Origin: Chondrosia reniformis
Lineage: Eukaryota > Porifera > Demospongiae > Chondrillida > Chondrillidae
Assembly (NCBI GenBank): GCA_947172415.1
Contig: OX359190.1
Coordinates: 4,154,001 to 4,218,000 of the forward strand
DNA: 64,000 bases
Reading direction: 5' to 3'
A program made the position numbers and the translations under genes. Below the pieces are notes generated by a model that worked only from the letters and a program-made list of their open reading frames with translations, made no database searches and was not told where the DNA came from. Shown here piece after piece: positions 1 through 11,499 of the stretch. Every line of letters begins with the position of its first letter. The first letter of the stretch is position 1.

Positions 1-654
1 GATTTAACCACAATGGTTTACTGCTATATAGTTGACATCGTGAAGTGATTCATTTTGATTGCCAAGAGAATCATTCGAGTAGTGACCCGGCACTAATTAC
101 GAAGAGCGACGATTATTCTAATGATACGAATGTAAATCTAACATGCAGAAAGGTTTGATAGTAGTATAATTTGGGCGTAATGCTATTTGATTGACAATGC
201 CAACCAGTGTAGCAGGTGAACAAATGTATAGTCTGCATATATGCTACTATACGCACGACAGAGAGTCGAGTATGCCTAAGTTACAAGCTCCACGATCTAG
301 GGTTATATGTAGGTCCAAAAGTCTGTCCAGCTAAAAGGTTGTCTGCGAAGAAATGCTGGCACAAAAATTGTCCTAATGGGCCTAAGATTGCCAGAAGCTT
401 CCATGTTTTGAGTTTACATTCGAAACATTTGAAGATGCACTAGAGGATCTTGTAACATAACGCAGACACTTTTACGTATACACACTATATGCATGTGTAC
501 AGGTCTCATCAATTATTGGGGCGCCACAGGCACACCTATATTGTTATTTATATATATGTGTATATCCGGCAAAAAATATAATGTAATATAATATAATGTA
601 ATAAAATATAATGTAATGTTGTAATTGAGAAGTATGTTAGAGAATACAATTCCA
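1..654. other. AT-rich stretch, no gene seen
   Basis: I see no conserved protein, RNA gene or element end here. The last 100 bases contain short AT-rich iterations (variants of ataatgtaat). The only open frame is short and has no recognisable motif. Confidence 0.6.
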
Positions 655-1655
655 TATCTAAGTCTGAGTAAGGGGTGTGATCCTATAGCTAAGGCTGAGT
701 AAGGGGTGTGGTCCTATAGCTAAGGCTGATTAAGGGGTGTGGTCCTATAGCTAAGGCTGAGTAAGGGGTGTGGTCCTATAAATAAGGCTGAGTAAGGAGT
801 ATGGTTCTATATAGCTAAGGCTAAGTAAGGGGTGTGGTGCTATAGCTTAGGCTTAGTAAGGTGTGTGGTCTTATAGCTAAGACTGAGTAATTAAGGAGTA
901 TGGTTCTATAGCTAAAGCTAATTAAGGGGTGTGGTCCTATAACTAAGGCTGAGTAAGGGGTTTGATCCTATAGCTAAGGCTGAGTAAGAGGTGTGGTCCT
1001 ATAGCTAAGGCTGAGTAAGGAGTATGGTTCTATATAGCTAAGGCTAAGAAAGGGGTGTGGTCCTATAGCTAAGGCTGAGTAAGGAGTATGGTTCTATAGT
1101 AAAGCTAAGTAAGGGGTGTGGTCCTATAACTAAGGCTGAGTAAGGAGTATGGTTCTATAGTAAAGCTAAGTAAGGGGTGTGGTCCTATAACTAAGGCTTA
1201 GTAAGGTGCATGGGTGGTCTTAGAGCTAAGGCTGATTAAGGGGTGTGGTTCTATAACTAAGGCTGAGTAAGGGGTGTGGTCCTATAGCTAAGGCTGAGTA
1301 AGGAGTATGGTTCTATATAGCTAAGGCTAAGAAAGGGGTGTGGTCCTATAGGTAAGGCTGAGTAAGGGGTGTGGTCCGATAGCTAACGCTGAGTAAGGGG
1401 TTTGATCCTATAGCTAAGGCTGAGTAAGGGGTGTGGTCCTATAACTAAGGCTGAGTAAGGGGTGTGGTCCTATAGCTAAGGCTAAGCAAGGAGTATGGTT
1501 CTATATAGCTAAGGCTAAGTAAGGGGTGTGGTCCTATAGCTAAGGCTTAGTAAGGTGTGTGGTCTTATAGCTAAGGCTAAGTAAGGGGTGCAGTTGTAGA
1601 GCTAAGGTAGAGTGAGGGGTTTGGTGTCCTATAGGCAGGGTAGAGTGAGGGAGTT
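655..1655. repeat. 31-bp minisatellite, about 32 copies
   Basis: A tandem array with a 31-bp unit built around aaggctgagtaaggggtgtg followed by gtcctatagct. Several units are 33 bp because ctata is extended to ctatata, and some carry aaggagtatggtt in place of aaggggtgtggtc. The two unit types alternate irregularly, which suggests duplication of blocks of units. It ends in degenerate copies near 1640, about 650 bases upstream of the first Helitron reading frame. No coding role is apparent. Confidence 0.95.
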
Positions 1656-2310
1656 AGGGGGTGTGGTGATCACATAGTGAGTACCTTGTATCCATGGTAA
1701 CATTAATGCGCATAAATATGCATCACTGTACATTAATCCTTTTCACACTGCATATGAATTCAACTCCTCGATGCCTAATAGTGTAAAACAAATAGTATGG
1801 AACGTAAAGCCTGATGATACTGTCATACGGTATCATAATTAAAAACGGCGAATATAAATGGTACATACATCCATTCGGTTGCGCATTTATATGCATAATG
1901 TCCCAACGGTTCGGAGTGACAGCAGAGAGTCAGTCTTTGGGGGCAAGCATATGTATACAAGCCCAACAAGAAAGCATTCAAAGGAACGTTGCTATATACA
2001 AACCAAAACTCGCTCAAGACGCAAAACGTCTACAGTGTATATAGCCTAAATGCACAATGAATCTACAATTATCTCGCTCATTTTATTATGCCAAGAATAC
2101 ACATGGAATGTCATAACATACAATCGTTATTATCTATATAATGCTTGCATAACAAAACACTCTATATATACATGATTTTCTTGCAAGTTATTGTTGGCAA
2201 AATGTTTGTTGGTAAGTTGACATAAGCAACATTAATATACTGTACACAATTATAGTATGTCTACTTGGTCTTCACATATTGATTTCTTTCATGTCAGTGT
2301 ATAGAGTATC
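1656..2310 (+). other. Leader region of Helitron 1, possible 5' UTR intron
   Basis: AT-rich noncoding DNA upstream of the first Helitron start codon. A good donor (G then GTAAGT, intron from 2212) pairs with a pyrimidine-rich acceptor ending CAG at 2297, giving an 86-base intron just before the ATG at 2311. An ATG at 2202 spliced across it would hit a stop quickly, so this looks like a leader intron or a chance pair. I could not place the 5' end of the Helitron. Confidence 0.3.
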
Positions 2311-2802
2311 ATGAAATTGATTGGAAAGTTCCTTCCAACTGAAGGTAAACTGACAATGTGTAGTCATCGCTCCAAAAGATGTAAACATTGTATGAAACAT
2401 AACCCCGGTAAGTCATGCACATTGTACACTGTGGTACACTGTTTAGTCCTACAAAGGCCTGCAATTAAAAAAGCAATTGGTCTATTGGCTGTTGCTACCT
2501 TTATATTCTTTGAAATATACACACTTCAACCTCAACTAGTAGCTAACTGTAAAGACCAACCTAGTGCTTTTATTCAAACATGCTATGGTACTGCTTTGCA
2601 TAATCCAACACAATACTCTCTCGATGCAAATCAAGAAAACTTAAACCGTTTGGTTTGCCGTGAGTATGCATACATTAATAGACTAAAGACGACATATGTT
2701 CGCTACCGAAAACGATTGCATACCCTTTTTCTTTATATTTCAAAACGTCGCTTTAATCGACCTTCATGTCTGGCTTTGCTTCTACTGTTACTCCTCTTAA
2801 GT

Positions 2803-2829
2803 GGAGATGTTGAAGTCAATCCAGGCCCT
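2803..2829 (+). other. 2A-like ribosome-skipping motif in Helitron 1
   Basis: Encodes GDVEVNPGP (residues 165-173), matching the D-(V/I)-E-X-N-P-G-P consensus of 2A peptides. Such peptides separate the chain between the final Gly and Pro during translation. It is preceded by an eight-leucine run, giving the look of an overlapping signal sequence and 2A, as described for some invertebrate proteins. If active it would release a 172-residue membrane-prone leader from the Rep-helicase polyprotein. Activity is inferred from the motif only. Confidence 0.8.
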
Positions 2830-3195
2830 ACCACCAGTAAAGAAAGGCAGGATAATAAAGAATTGGATGCAGGTTTAATTCAAGATAACTCCAAAGAAAA
2901 ACAAAAGCGAGAAGACAGCTATAAACAGTTAATCTCCATAGAGTCTAGTGGTGAACAAAGTATGCAAAGTTATTGCATCTCAATTGGATCACCCTTGCCA
3001 ATTAAAATTGAACAGCAGTACACAACGGACATTGACAAGCACCCACAGGCAAAGAAAGGATTACCAATTAATGAGACAGAAAAACGTGTTCAGCAGTTAA
3101 GCAAAAAAAGGACTTTGTCTCGAGCAAGATTCACAGCTGAAAAAAGTGAGCAACGACAACAGAGACTTCTGAGATCACGTGTTAATCAGGCTAGA

Positions 3196-3678
3196 AGACT
3201 GAAGGAGGAAGATGAGAAAGCAAGGCAAGCCCGATTGGAAATCTTAAAATTTAGTGCCAGGCAAAGACTTCAGAAGGAAGATGACAATGCAAGGCAAACG
3301 CGTTTGGAAGTCTTAAAGTTTAATGCCAGCCACAGACTGAATAAGGAAAATGAGACAGCAAGGCAAGCACGATTGCAAGTCTTAAAGTGTAATACCAGCC
3401 AGAGACTGAAGAACGAAGATAAGACAGCAAGGCATGCACGATTGCAAGTCTTAAAGTGTAATGCCAGCCAGAGACTAAAGAACGAAGGTAAGACAGCGAG
3501 GCAAGCACGATTGCAAGTCTTAAAGTGTAATGCCAGCCACAGACTGAAGCAGGAAGATGAGACAGCAAGGCAAGCACGATTGGAAACCATTAGACGAAAT
3601 TACAGAAAAAAAGTGGACAAAGAGGATGAGGCAAGCCGTGACAAAAGACTTCAGACTAAAGCAATGAATGTTCGACAG
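3196..3678 (+). repeat. Seven in-frame 69-bp coding repeats
   Basis: Tandem 69-bp units, each coding 23 residues of the form RLKxEDETARQARLxVLKxN. Units 3 to 6 are the most alike, suggesting recent expansion inside the gene. The array lies in the charged region between the 2A motif and the Cys-rich cluster. Long open frames on the opposite strand here are by-products of the repeat. Confidence 0.9.
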
Positions 3679-4428
3679 TACCGTGCCAAACAAAGTCTTG
3701 CACAAAAGGAAAATGACCGTGAGAAGGCAAGGATGAGGATCCAAACCATTTGCGGGAAACAAGCTACTTTAGCTTCTATGCAAGAACCATCCAGAAGGAA
3801 AGATGAAAAATTACAATTAACTGATTACAATGAGGAAAACACAAAGACAGATGGTGTGAAAATTCCTGATCCATCAATATCGGTGAATTCTGTGGACACT
3901 AAGCAGTTGATCAAGGCAGACATCACCGAGAAGAAAAAAAAACATTCAGCACATCACAACAAACTACCTGAGACAAACAGAGCGAAGTTCAGAAAAGTGG
4001 CCTGTGAAGGCCCTTCTTGTGTATGTACATCGTGTCATAAACTGTGCTATCAAATGCACGGAAAATTCTCAAAAGATGGCAATGAGTTTGTTGATTTTAT
4101 TAAGTTGGAATCTCCAGTGGACAAAAAAACCTGGTTTTGCACCAGATGTATATCCTCTTTGAAGGAAAGGGACATTCCAGGTAATGCTTTGGATAATAAC
4201 ATGCGAGTCTCTGAAGTCCCCAAGGAGTTGCAAGGACTCAACAGCTTAGAGGAACGCTTAATTTCACGTGTTACTCCTTTTATGAAGCTGGTAGTGCTAC
4301 CACGTGGACGCCAGAGGGCAATTAGGGGTCAGGTCGTCAACTTCCCCACCCCCATGACCAACACGGTAGACCAACTGCCACGTCCAGCTGAGGATACTGA
4401 TATTGTATACGTGCAGCGTCCCAGTTAG

Positions 4429-6374
4429 TCAGAATGTGTGCCAGAGAGAGCAACTTCAGCCACAAGGACATACTACTGCTGTCGTTATCGAAAAGTAATG
4501 CTAGCTTTGAATTGGCTGAAGGAAAATAATCCCATCTTCCATGATGTTAAGGTGGTTGATACATCTGAGAAACAGTTTTCAGAGGAAGGTGACGAATGTC
4601 AGGCAGACCATGTGAGGAGTCGGGTGTTGTGAGGAGCAACACATTGATACCTGACATACCCGTGTCCAAACTCATTCAGGATGGAGCATTTCCTGTTTAT
4701 CAGTTGGAAAGAATTTCCTCAGCACCTGTGAGTGTTTTCAATGAGCCTCAACTGGAGCTAATGGCATTCCCTACTTTGTATCCCAATAGAAGAAATGGTT
4801 TTGGAACACATAGGAATGCCAAACTCTCTCCCTTGGACTACTTTCAAACCCGTGGCATGAGTAGTGATGCTAGATGGGCACGGCATCCATCTTACCTCTT
4901 TTGGGCTTGTAATATTGTAGAAGCATACAAGCTTCAAAGTAGCATTTCTATTGCTCTACGTCTGAGGAATCCAGGAACTCAGAATATGAACACCAATAAA
5001 GACAAAGATAAACATGAAGAAAGCAAGGAACATTATCTCACAGCAGGTGATCTGAAGGGATCATCGGCAAAAGAAAATCCAGATGTACGTGAAAACTGCT
5101 ACAGTTTCATGAGGGATATTCGTGGTACTGCAGCCTACTGGCAGTCAGCAAAAATCCATCTGTTCACAATGTTGCGTTCCCTTGGACCTCCAACATTCTT
5201 CATCACATTCAGTGCAGATGACCATCACTGGAAAGATCTCATGGTGGTTTTAGCCAACTGCAGTGGACGGAACCTGACTGAGGAGCAGGTGGACCTACTA
5301 ACTGATGAAGAGAGGAGAGACTTTATGGCCAGTAATCCTGTGGTTACTGCTCGCCATTTTGCACATCGCTTCCAATGTCTGGTGAAAGAAGTCATTAAAG
5401 GTTCAGGAAAGCCAATTGGAGAAGTGATTGATTTCTTCTGGAGAATTGAGTTTCAGTTGCGAGGATCACCACATGTTCATTCCTTGTGGTGGATTAAAGA
5501 TGCTCCAGACTTGGACACCAAGGCAGGTAGCCAATCAGCTCCTGAGTTCATTGATAGGTACATATCCGTTCAAGTCCCAGATGAGGGCTGTTGAAAGGAT
5601 GAACTCAGATCAACCATCCTTCGGGTCCAGCAGCACAAGCATACTACTACTTGCCAGAAGACCAGCAAAAAGAAGAAAGAGAGTCGTTTTGACTTCCCCA
5701 GACCTTTGTCGTGTGAAACACGCCTGAATAACAATAACGATGTAGGAAACAAGTCACGCTTTTACCTTCTTAAGCGGAACAAAGGGGAAGAAAATATCAA
5801 TGCTTTCAACATTCATCTGCTCCTTGCATGGCAGGCCAATATGGACATACAGTTAATTGGATCAGTTTATGGTACTGCATCGTACATTTGTTCTTACATG
5901 TGCAAGGGAGAAAGTGAAGAAGTGAAGAAGGTCATCAGAGATGCTCTCAACACTCTACCTGCTAATGCTTCAATTCGCAAAAAACTATCCCAAGTAGGCA
6001 ATACTATGCTGTCACATAGAGAGCTTAGTGCCCAAGAGGCTGCCTACAGACTTGGCAATTTGCCACTGAAGGACTCGACTAGGAAAGTAGTGTTTGTTAA
6101 CACCGTCGGACCTGAAAAACGAACACGACTTCTCAAGAGCCGATCTGAACTATTTGAACTGGGAGATCATCACACTGCCATCTTTCAACCAGGTTTGTTT
6201 GATAGGTATGCTGCAAGGCCAAAGGGAGACGACTTTGAAGAAATGACTCTGGCTTACTTTTCTGTGTGGTATGATACTATACAAAGGGAAGACAGTCGTA
6301 AAAAAGATGACTACCCAGACGGCGATCGCAACCTCGATACAAGTTGCAAGATAATATGGGTTGGATCAAGTTAA
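4429..6374 (+). pseudogene. Helitron 1 Rep domain (HUH/Y2 rolling-circle nuclease)
   Basis: Continues the Helitron protein. 4429-4632 stays in the first frame and carries a tail resembling YRKVMLALNWLKENNP. Coding then shifts to another frame from about 4596 to 6374. That frame has the Helitron N-like block (LELMAFPTLYP), FFITFSADDHHW, and the HUH metal-binding motif PHVHS at about 5469-5483. A TGA at 5592-5594 lies in frame. After it come a Cys/His segment (QQHKHTTTCQK) and the catalytic tyrosine block YICSYMCK, with tyrosines at 5883 and 5895 spaced four residues apart as in Y2 Reps. These residues would nick and rejoin DNA in rolling-circle transposition. The motifs are intact but the frame is broken, so this copy cannot make a full Rep. 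Confidence 0.85.
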
Positions 6375-9300
6375 GGACCAAACAGGCATGTCTACGTACT
6401 CCGGTGATGACGCCCTCAAGCCATGGTGATGACTACTACTATAGTCTCATGTTACTGTACATTCCATGGAGGCAAGAAAAGGCTGACTTGCTCCAAAACC
6501 ATGAAACCGCCATGGCTGCTTTCATTGCTGGTGAAAGTGAACTTAAAGTCCTCAATGCTCAACATGAAGCATTTGCAGAGGAAGTACAGCGAGCAGTGCA
6601 ACAGCTACAGGCTGTAAAGGATGCCGCATACATGGATCTTGTGGCTCCTAATGTGCAACACAGAGAAAGAGAAGATGCCAAGCATCCAACGGAGGAGGCT
6701 GATGGAGGACTCTACAATGGAGAAAATTTTATAGCACAAGAGAATATGGAAGACTTGGCAGATGTAGCACCTACATTGCTGGAGGATTTTGATGCCAGTG
6801 GTGCCATCTCTCGATCTCGCCTCACCGAGAAAGCATTTAGGGAGCTGATTCTGAGCCTAAATGCAAAACAGAGAGAGGCATTCGAGATTGTTGTCAGGTA
6901 TACGGCAGAACTACATAAATACCATATGGGAACAGTATCATCTCCTCCAGAATGCTTCCATACAGGTGGGGCTGGAACAGGAAAATCACACTTGATCCAT
7001 GCCATCAGGGAACATATTGAAAGATCAGTGCAGGGAAGCAAGGATTTCCACGGATGCATGGTCATGGCACCTACAGGAGTGGCTGCTTTTAACATCAATG
7101 GACTCACTATTCATCGAGCACTGAGTCTGCAAGTGGAACATGGAAGGTTAGCGCATCAATTGCATTTGAGTGCTTTGGCTCTCAATGAACTTCGTCGACT
7201 TTGGAAAGGAGTTCACACTATCATTGTAGACGAAATCAGCATGGTTTCTTACGAGGTACTCGTAGCTGTTCATCAAAGGCTTTGCGAGATCTTTGCTACG
7301 GATGATATTTTTGGAGGAGTTAATGTTATTGCTGTTGGGGATTTGTACCAACTGTCCCCTGTAAATGGACATTATATATTCAGCAGTGCAAAGGTGCAAT
7401 CAAGGAGGCTTGCATCCCATTTGTGGAAAGACTTCTTCAGTATGATATAATTGGAAGATAACATACGACAGCACAATGATCAATCTTTCTCATCACTGCT
7501 GAATAGAATTCGAATAGGAGACCACACTCAGGAAGACATTGCCATCTTAGCAACTCGCAAGACATCCAACAATCAAGTGGATCTTTCGTCATCACCATTT
7601 TGCAATGCACTTAGACTGTTCCCTCGGGTTTCTGACTGTGACCTCTATAATGACCAGGAGCTGCACAAATTGACTTCTGCAACAGCGCAGTTGTTTGAAG
7701 CATCACATGTGATTTTGGAGAGTCGCAGATGCACACATGGGGCAGTATCCTATGAGCATATACGAGAAGAACTCATTCCCAATGATGACAAAGAGTGTGG
7801 TGGCTTACCAAGGCGTTTGAAACTGGCTGTTGGGTCGGAAATTATGTTGAGAAGAAACATAAAATGCGGAGATGGACTTGTGAATGGTGCTCGAGGTATC
7901 ATAGTAGGATTTAAATGGCCAGGAAACGTAAAAAATCAACCAAGCCCAGGTGCACTACCTGAGTATGTTCTTATAAAATTTCATGATCCTCGAGTTGGAC
8001 AACTAAACAAAGTTCCAATTGAAAATGGACACCAGGAAGTGGTGCCAATTGAACCAATGTCAGTCAGGTTCTATGGACAACAGGGTACTGTGCTTCAGAG
8101 AACACAGTTACCTCTCATTCTTTGTTGGGCTGCTACTCTACACAAGGTTCAAGGTCTGTCATTAGATGCAGCTGTGCTGGACCTGGGAGAAAAAGTGTTC
8201 GAACCAGGGATGGCATATGTGGCCTTGAGTCGTGTTAGGACTCCAGATGGCGTGGCTCTATCAAGCTTTGAACCACAGAAGGTCAAGGCTAATAAACGAG
8301 TGCATGCAGAAATGGCCAGGTTACGGAAGAGAAGTGGTTCACATGATACATCAGACAATGAGTCACAAACATCCCACCTCTTGGTGCACAGTAGTTCTTC
8401 TCTATCCAACAAACCCAATCAACCAATGACCAGTTCCGTTCCTGTCGTTGCTACACCAGTACCCTCAGTGCAGAGGAATTCTTCTCCACCCATCCAAACC
8501 AACTCGCCAACCAAATCTGCTCCAGGTACACACATGCCCTCGGTGCAGAATAATTCTTCTTTAATAATCCAACCCCAGACCCCAATCATTTCTGTTCCCC
8601 ATGTTGCTTTACCAGTACTGTCACTTCAAGAAGAGTTAGAAACTATGGTGAACTGTGAAAATCCGACTACTGATTTGATCAGCAATTGGGCAAAGTGTCA
8701 TGAGGGTGATATTACAGCTACTTTGATAGAAGTAAATCAGCCATCCCGTGCAATTCTCAGCAGCTTCCACAGTACAGATGTTGACGTGAGGGAAAAACTT
8801 TTACCTGCCTTTACATGGTTTTATGTTCCAGTGTACACTACAGGAAGTGGAAACTGCATGTACAACATGATTTCATTAACCCTTACTGGAACAGAGCAGT
8901 ACATGTCTCACTTGAGGTTGCTGACTGCCTACAGCCTCATTACACATCGAGAACATATGTTGTTTGAGGTCATTCAACCAACTGCAAGAATTCTTCTACC
9001 CTTAAATGGACGAAGTGCAGCTTCAGTTTTTAAGGAAGCAGAAATTCAGTGGTTGGACCTCGTTCGCAGTTCACTACAAGATGGATCCTGGGGGAATCAA
9101 TTTCATTTACACGCCCTCTCTATTGCTTTGGAGAGGTCAATTTGCCTGTATGGAGTTATGCGTAACAGAACGGTTCAACATCAAGGCAGGCAGTTGCAAC
9201 GCATTGATGTGACTACTTCAGCAGCTGAATTACAGAACCTCTTTGATGCTAAAGACAAGCGACTGAACAACAGCATTATTTACCATCCAAATGTGGAACA

Positions 9301-9430
9301 ATATTCCCCACTTTTAGGATTCTTTGATGCAAGCCACTTCACAGCTATTTTACCAGCAAATGCATCACGTAACTCCACAGAATTTTCTCCATTCACCACC
9401 TTTGCCTCCCTCTGGACTCCTGAGGAATGA
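6344..9430 (+). pseudogene. Helitron 1 PIF1-type helicase with C-terminal OTU domain
   Basis: Two back-to-back open stretches in one frame, separated only by TAA at 7448-7450. The first has Walker A GGAGTGKSH near 6966, Walker B IIVDEISMV near 7221 and GDLYQLSPV near 7338. The second carries the distal helicase motifs, including [17 protein letters not shown] near 8125 and [10 protein letters not shown] near 8217. It then has a Ser/Pro-rich linker and an OTU-like cysteine protease fold, with Cys at 8855 in SGNCMY and His at 9335 in ASHFTAI. The usual Asp of the DGNC motif is Ser here. Compared with Helitron 2, three residues (LFV) just before Walker A are missing, an in-frame 9-base loss. The helicase would unwind donor DNA during transposition; the OTU role in Helitrons is unknown. 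Confidence 0.85.
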
Positions 9431-10256
9431 TATCTAGAGTGTGGGTTTCAATAACTATCTAACTATTTATGACAATCTTTGGAAGTGACATACGTTAATG
9501 GTACATGCAAATATGGCTAGCTGCCAAAGCGTGATGTATATGGCAGTGGGCGGAAGACCTTTTATCATGACATTGATATTTACAAAAGAGAGAGACCCAG
9601 ATTGTGTTAGACTTGCATTTTGAGCAGTCATATTTTTAAGAATCTCACTTAACTTTAATTGACATTTAACAAAATAAACTTTTTGTTTAGTTTCTATTAC
9701 AAGTAGCATAATGATGATCCAGTGATGACTATATATACATACATTAGTATTACAAGGTCAACAGAACAAGTAATTTACAAAATTGTATGTAACAAATCTC
9801 CCTATTATAATATAATGAATAATTGAAACTATTTGTTTTGGATTACGTACACAAATATGAATTTAACATTTTACCGTTTTAATAATTAATAGACGATTGT
9901 ACAACAAAAAAGAAGAGATATTTTGGTATGAATTTAAATTTTACGTAATAGATAGGTATACACATAGTTAATGCGTTGGTATAATTATTTATTTAATCGC
10001 TATATGTATAATTGTATAATTATATATGTGTTATTGTATATTATATGTGTGTTTATATATATTTGTGTTTATATAGTATATGTGTAATTATATTGTATAT
10101 ATTTGCACATGCATATGCATGTCTTTTACACATTTTCATGTGACTGATACATGCCTTTGTAAAGTATGTGTGTAGTAGCTGACACTCTCCTGCACAATTT
10201 AGCAGGATAATAGGTGTAAGAGCTAATACTTATAACAGACTAAGTAAGAACTGTTC
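9431..10256 (+). other. Helitron 1 noncoding tail and AT microsatellite
   Basis: From 9431 to about 10005 the sequence matches, in reverse complement, the tail flanking the Helitron 3 fragment (49325-49760), so it is element sequence without coding capacity. From 10005 to about 10110 is an AT-rich tatgtg/tatata microsatellite. A small hairpin (TCCTGC with GCAGGA) lies at about 10188-10207, followed 20 bases later by CTAA. This vaguely resembles a Helitron 3' end but is not convincing. Confidence 0.5.
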
Positions 10257-10646
10257 ATGAATGTACTAGCATTCTACAAACTTAGACATAATGTCTTCAT
10301 GTTTGTGCAACTTTTGCACACTATATTAGTGAGTACTTTATACTCACTTGGTCCAACTAACTGTGTTTGGTTACAGTACATTGATTCTAATTTTACAGTT
10401 TCCTTTAATGCAGGCACTTCCAAGACATGCACTAAACATGTCACACTGGCTACCACAGCCATCTGTACATCCTCCATTACATCCAGGGCTGGTAACATGC
10501 TTACGGGCATCCACTTGCCCCTCGAAAGCAAACACCTCCCAGTGGGATGCATTCATGCCTACCTCCGCGTGGTGCATCCTGGGATCACTCTAGCTATTAG
10601 GGTGCTGCTAAATGGCATGAGTAAAGGTGACATCTATGAAATACGC
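10257..10646 (+). other. GC-richer open stretch, unidentified
   Basis: A 163-codon frame runs from 10257 to 10748, but it crosses a palindromic repeat at its end and has no recognisable domain. The GC-richer core at about 10414-10625 is preceded by a plausible acceptor (cctttaatgcag) and is open in more than one frame. It could be an isolated exon or relic. I do not recognise the product and would not call a gene. Confidence 0.15.
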
Positions 10647-10712
10647 CAAGTAGTTCGAGTTTGCATAGGGGCACCAGGCGCCCCCACGATTTTTTTAAAC
10701 TCGAACTACTTG
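10647..10712. repeat. Mini palindromic element, copy 1
   Basis: A 66-bp element with perfect 16-bp terminal inverted repeats, CAAGTAGTTCGAGTTT at the left and its complement at the right. Inside is a GC-rich hairpin GGGGCACCAGGCGCCCC followed by ACGATTTTTTT. Three further copies in the window share this design. Confidence 0.85.
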
Positions 10713-10756
10713 TTTTATTCATCATCATCTTACCCGCTGTATAACTGAAAAAAGAA

Positions 10757-11395
10757 ATCAGCTTTCGGACTACTTCTTAACCGAAACTACTCAAAATATT
10801 CAGGGCTGTATTCTTTTGTAGGTGTGAGAGCGATAACCTTACTTTTTATGTAGCATAAGCTAGGAAGTAGATTTTATTTTAATACCATTTTGGTTTTGCA
10901 ATCTTCAACTGAATATGAAGTCATTAAAATGGCAAGTTTATTGAAGCCTTTACTCTTGGGCCACGAAAACCGTCATGCTCAATAATAATGTTATCGCTCT
11001 CGCTTCTACAAAAGAATGCAGCGTGGAAAATTTGGAGTATTTTTGCTTAAGAAGTAGTCCGAAAGCTTAATAATGTTTTTAGTTACAGAACACGGTCGCT
11101 TGCCCTAAAGGCCAGTTTATAGCATGGCTGGTCTATTTTTAATTATACACTCAATCCCCCCTTATCCGGGCACCTTGGGACCAGGCACTGTTTGTAACTC
11201 AGATAAGCCCAGAACTCAGAAAACTCGAAGAGTATAGGTGCTTTATATACAAATTGTGTAAGGTTCGGCAGTTTTCAGCCCATTTCGGATTTTCGCCCCT
11301 ATACAAATGTATAGAGAAAACGAAACAACCGGTACCATCCCTACATAGTGAGTACGACCGTACTCTCTGATAAAAAGTACAGAAACTAGATTTAT
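10757..11395 (-). mobile_element. Hairpin MITE family, copy A, rearranged fold-back
   Basis: Homologous to the MITE copies at 19364, 35453, 48578 and 54999. 10761-10836 is an inverted partial copy of 10991-11067, so the left part is itself a fold-back of about 76-bp arms. The remainder runs in reverse orientation and ends with the family's small terminal hairpin (catccctacatagtgagtac) near 11340-11375. A foreign insert of about 80 bases with ccccccttatccgggcacc interrupts it near 11155-11235. The long terminal palindrome of the family is absent here. Confidence 0.7.
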
Positions 11396-11499
11396 AACTA
11401 TATCCCTACTTCTGGCAGCATTTTATATTGTGTGCTTCCCACTAGAAAAAAATAAGCTTTGGATTACATCAAACTTTAGTGGTGAAATTTAGTACAATT

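Larger units (their letters stand above)
2311..4428 (+). pseudogene. Helitron 1 N-terminal part: 2A peptide, coiled repeats, DUF6570
   Basis: A 705-codon open frame. Residues about 53-77 are hydrophobic. A leucine run at about 155-163 leads into a 2A-like motif ending NPGP at residues 170-173. Residues 296-456 are seven 23-residue charged repeats, predicted helical, as is usual in the N termini of Helitron proteins. A Cys-rich cluster follows from residue 565 (CEGPSCVCTSC, later WFCTRC), then a DUF6570-like stretch with LPRGRQRAIRGQVVNFP near residues 665-685. The TAG at 4426-4428 is in frame with continuing homology downstream, so it is a nonsense mutation and not the natural end. The start is the first ATG after a possible leader intron. 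A second donor-like GTAAGT at 2407 leaves some doubt about the true N terminus. Confidence 0.8.
2311..10005 (+). mobile_element. Helitron 1, autonomous type, decayed
   Basis: A rolling-circle transposon encoding, in order, a 2A-bearing N terminus, a charged repeat region, DUF6570, Rep (HUH and Y2), a PIF1-type helicase and a C-terminal OTU domain. The noncoding tail from 9431 to about 10005 also aligns with the tail of Helitron 3 (reverse complement of 49325-49760), so it belongs to the element. Coding is interrupted by in-frame stops at 4426, 5592 and 7448 and by frameshifts near 4600-4630 and 6344-6374. The copy is therefore inactive, although long frames remain. Terminal TC and CTRR ends were not located with confidence. 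Confidence 0.85.

Noticed and set aside
1814..2049. Overlapping 60-76 codon frames on both strands
   Set aside because: Short, overlapping in several frames, no motif and no splice partner.
3270..3762. Long open frames on the minus strand opposite the Helitron charged repeats
   Set aside because: They arise from the 69-bp coding repeat and read as repetitive Cys/Leu peptides with no family resemblance.
10180..10225. Possible Helitron 3' terminus (hairpin followed by CTAA)
   Set aside because: The stem is only six bases, it lies beyond the part shared with the other Helitron copy, and CTAA is common in AT-rich DNA.
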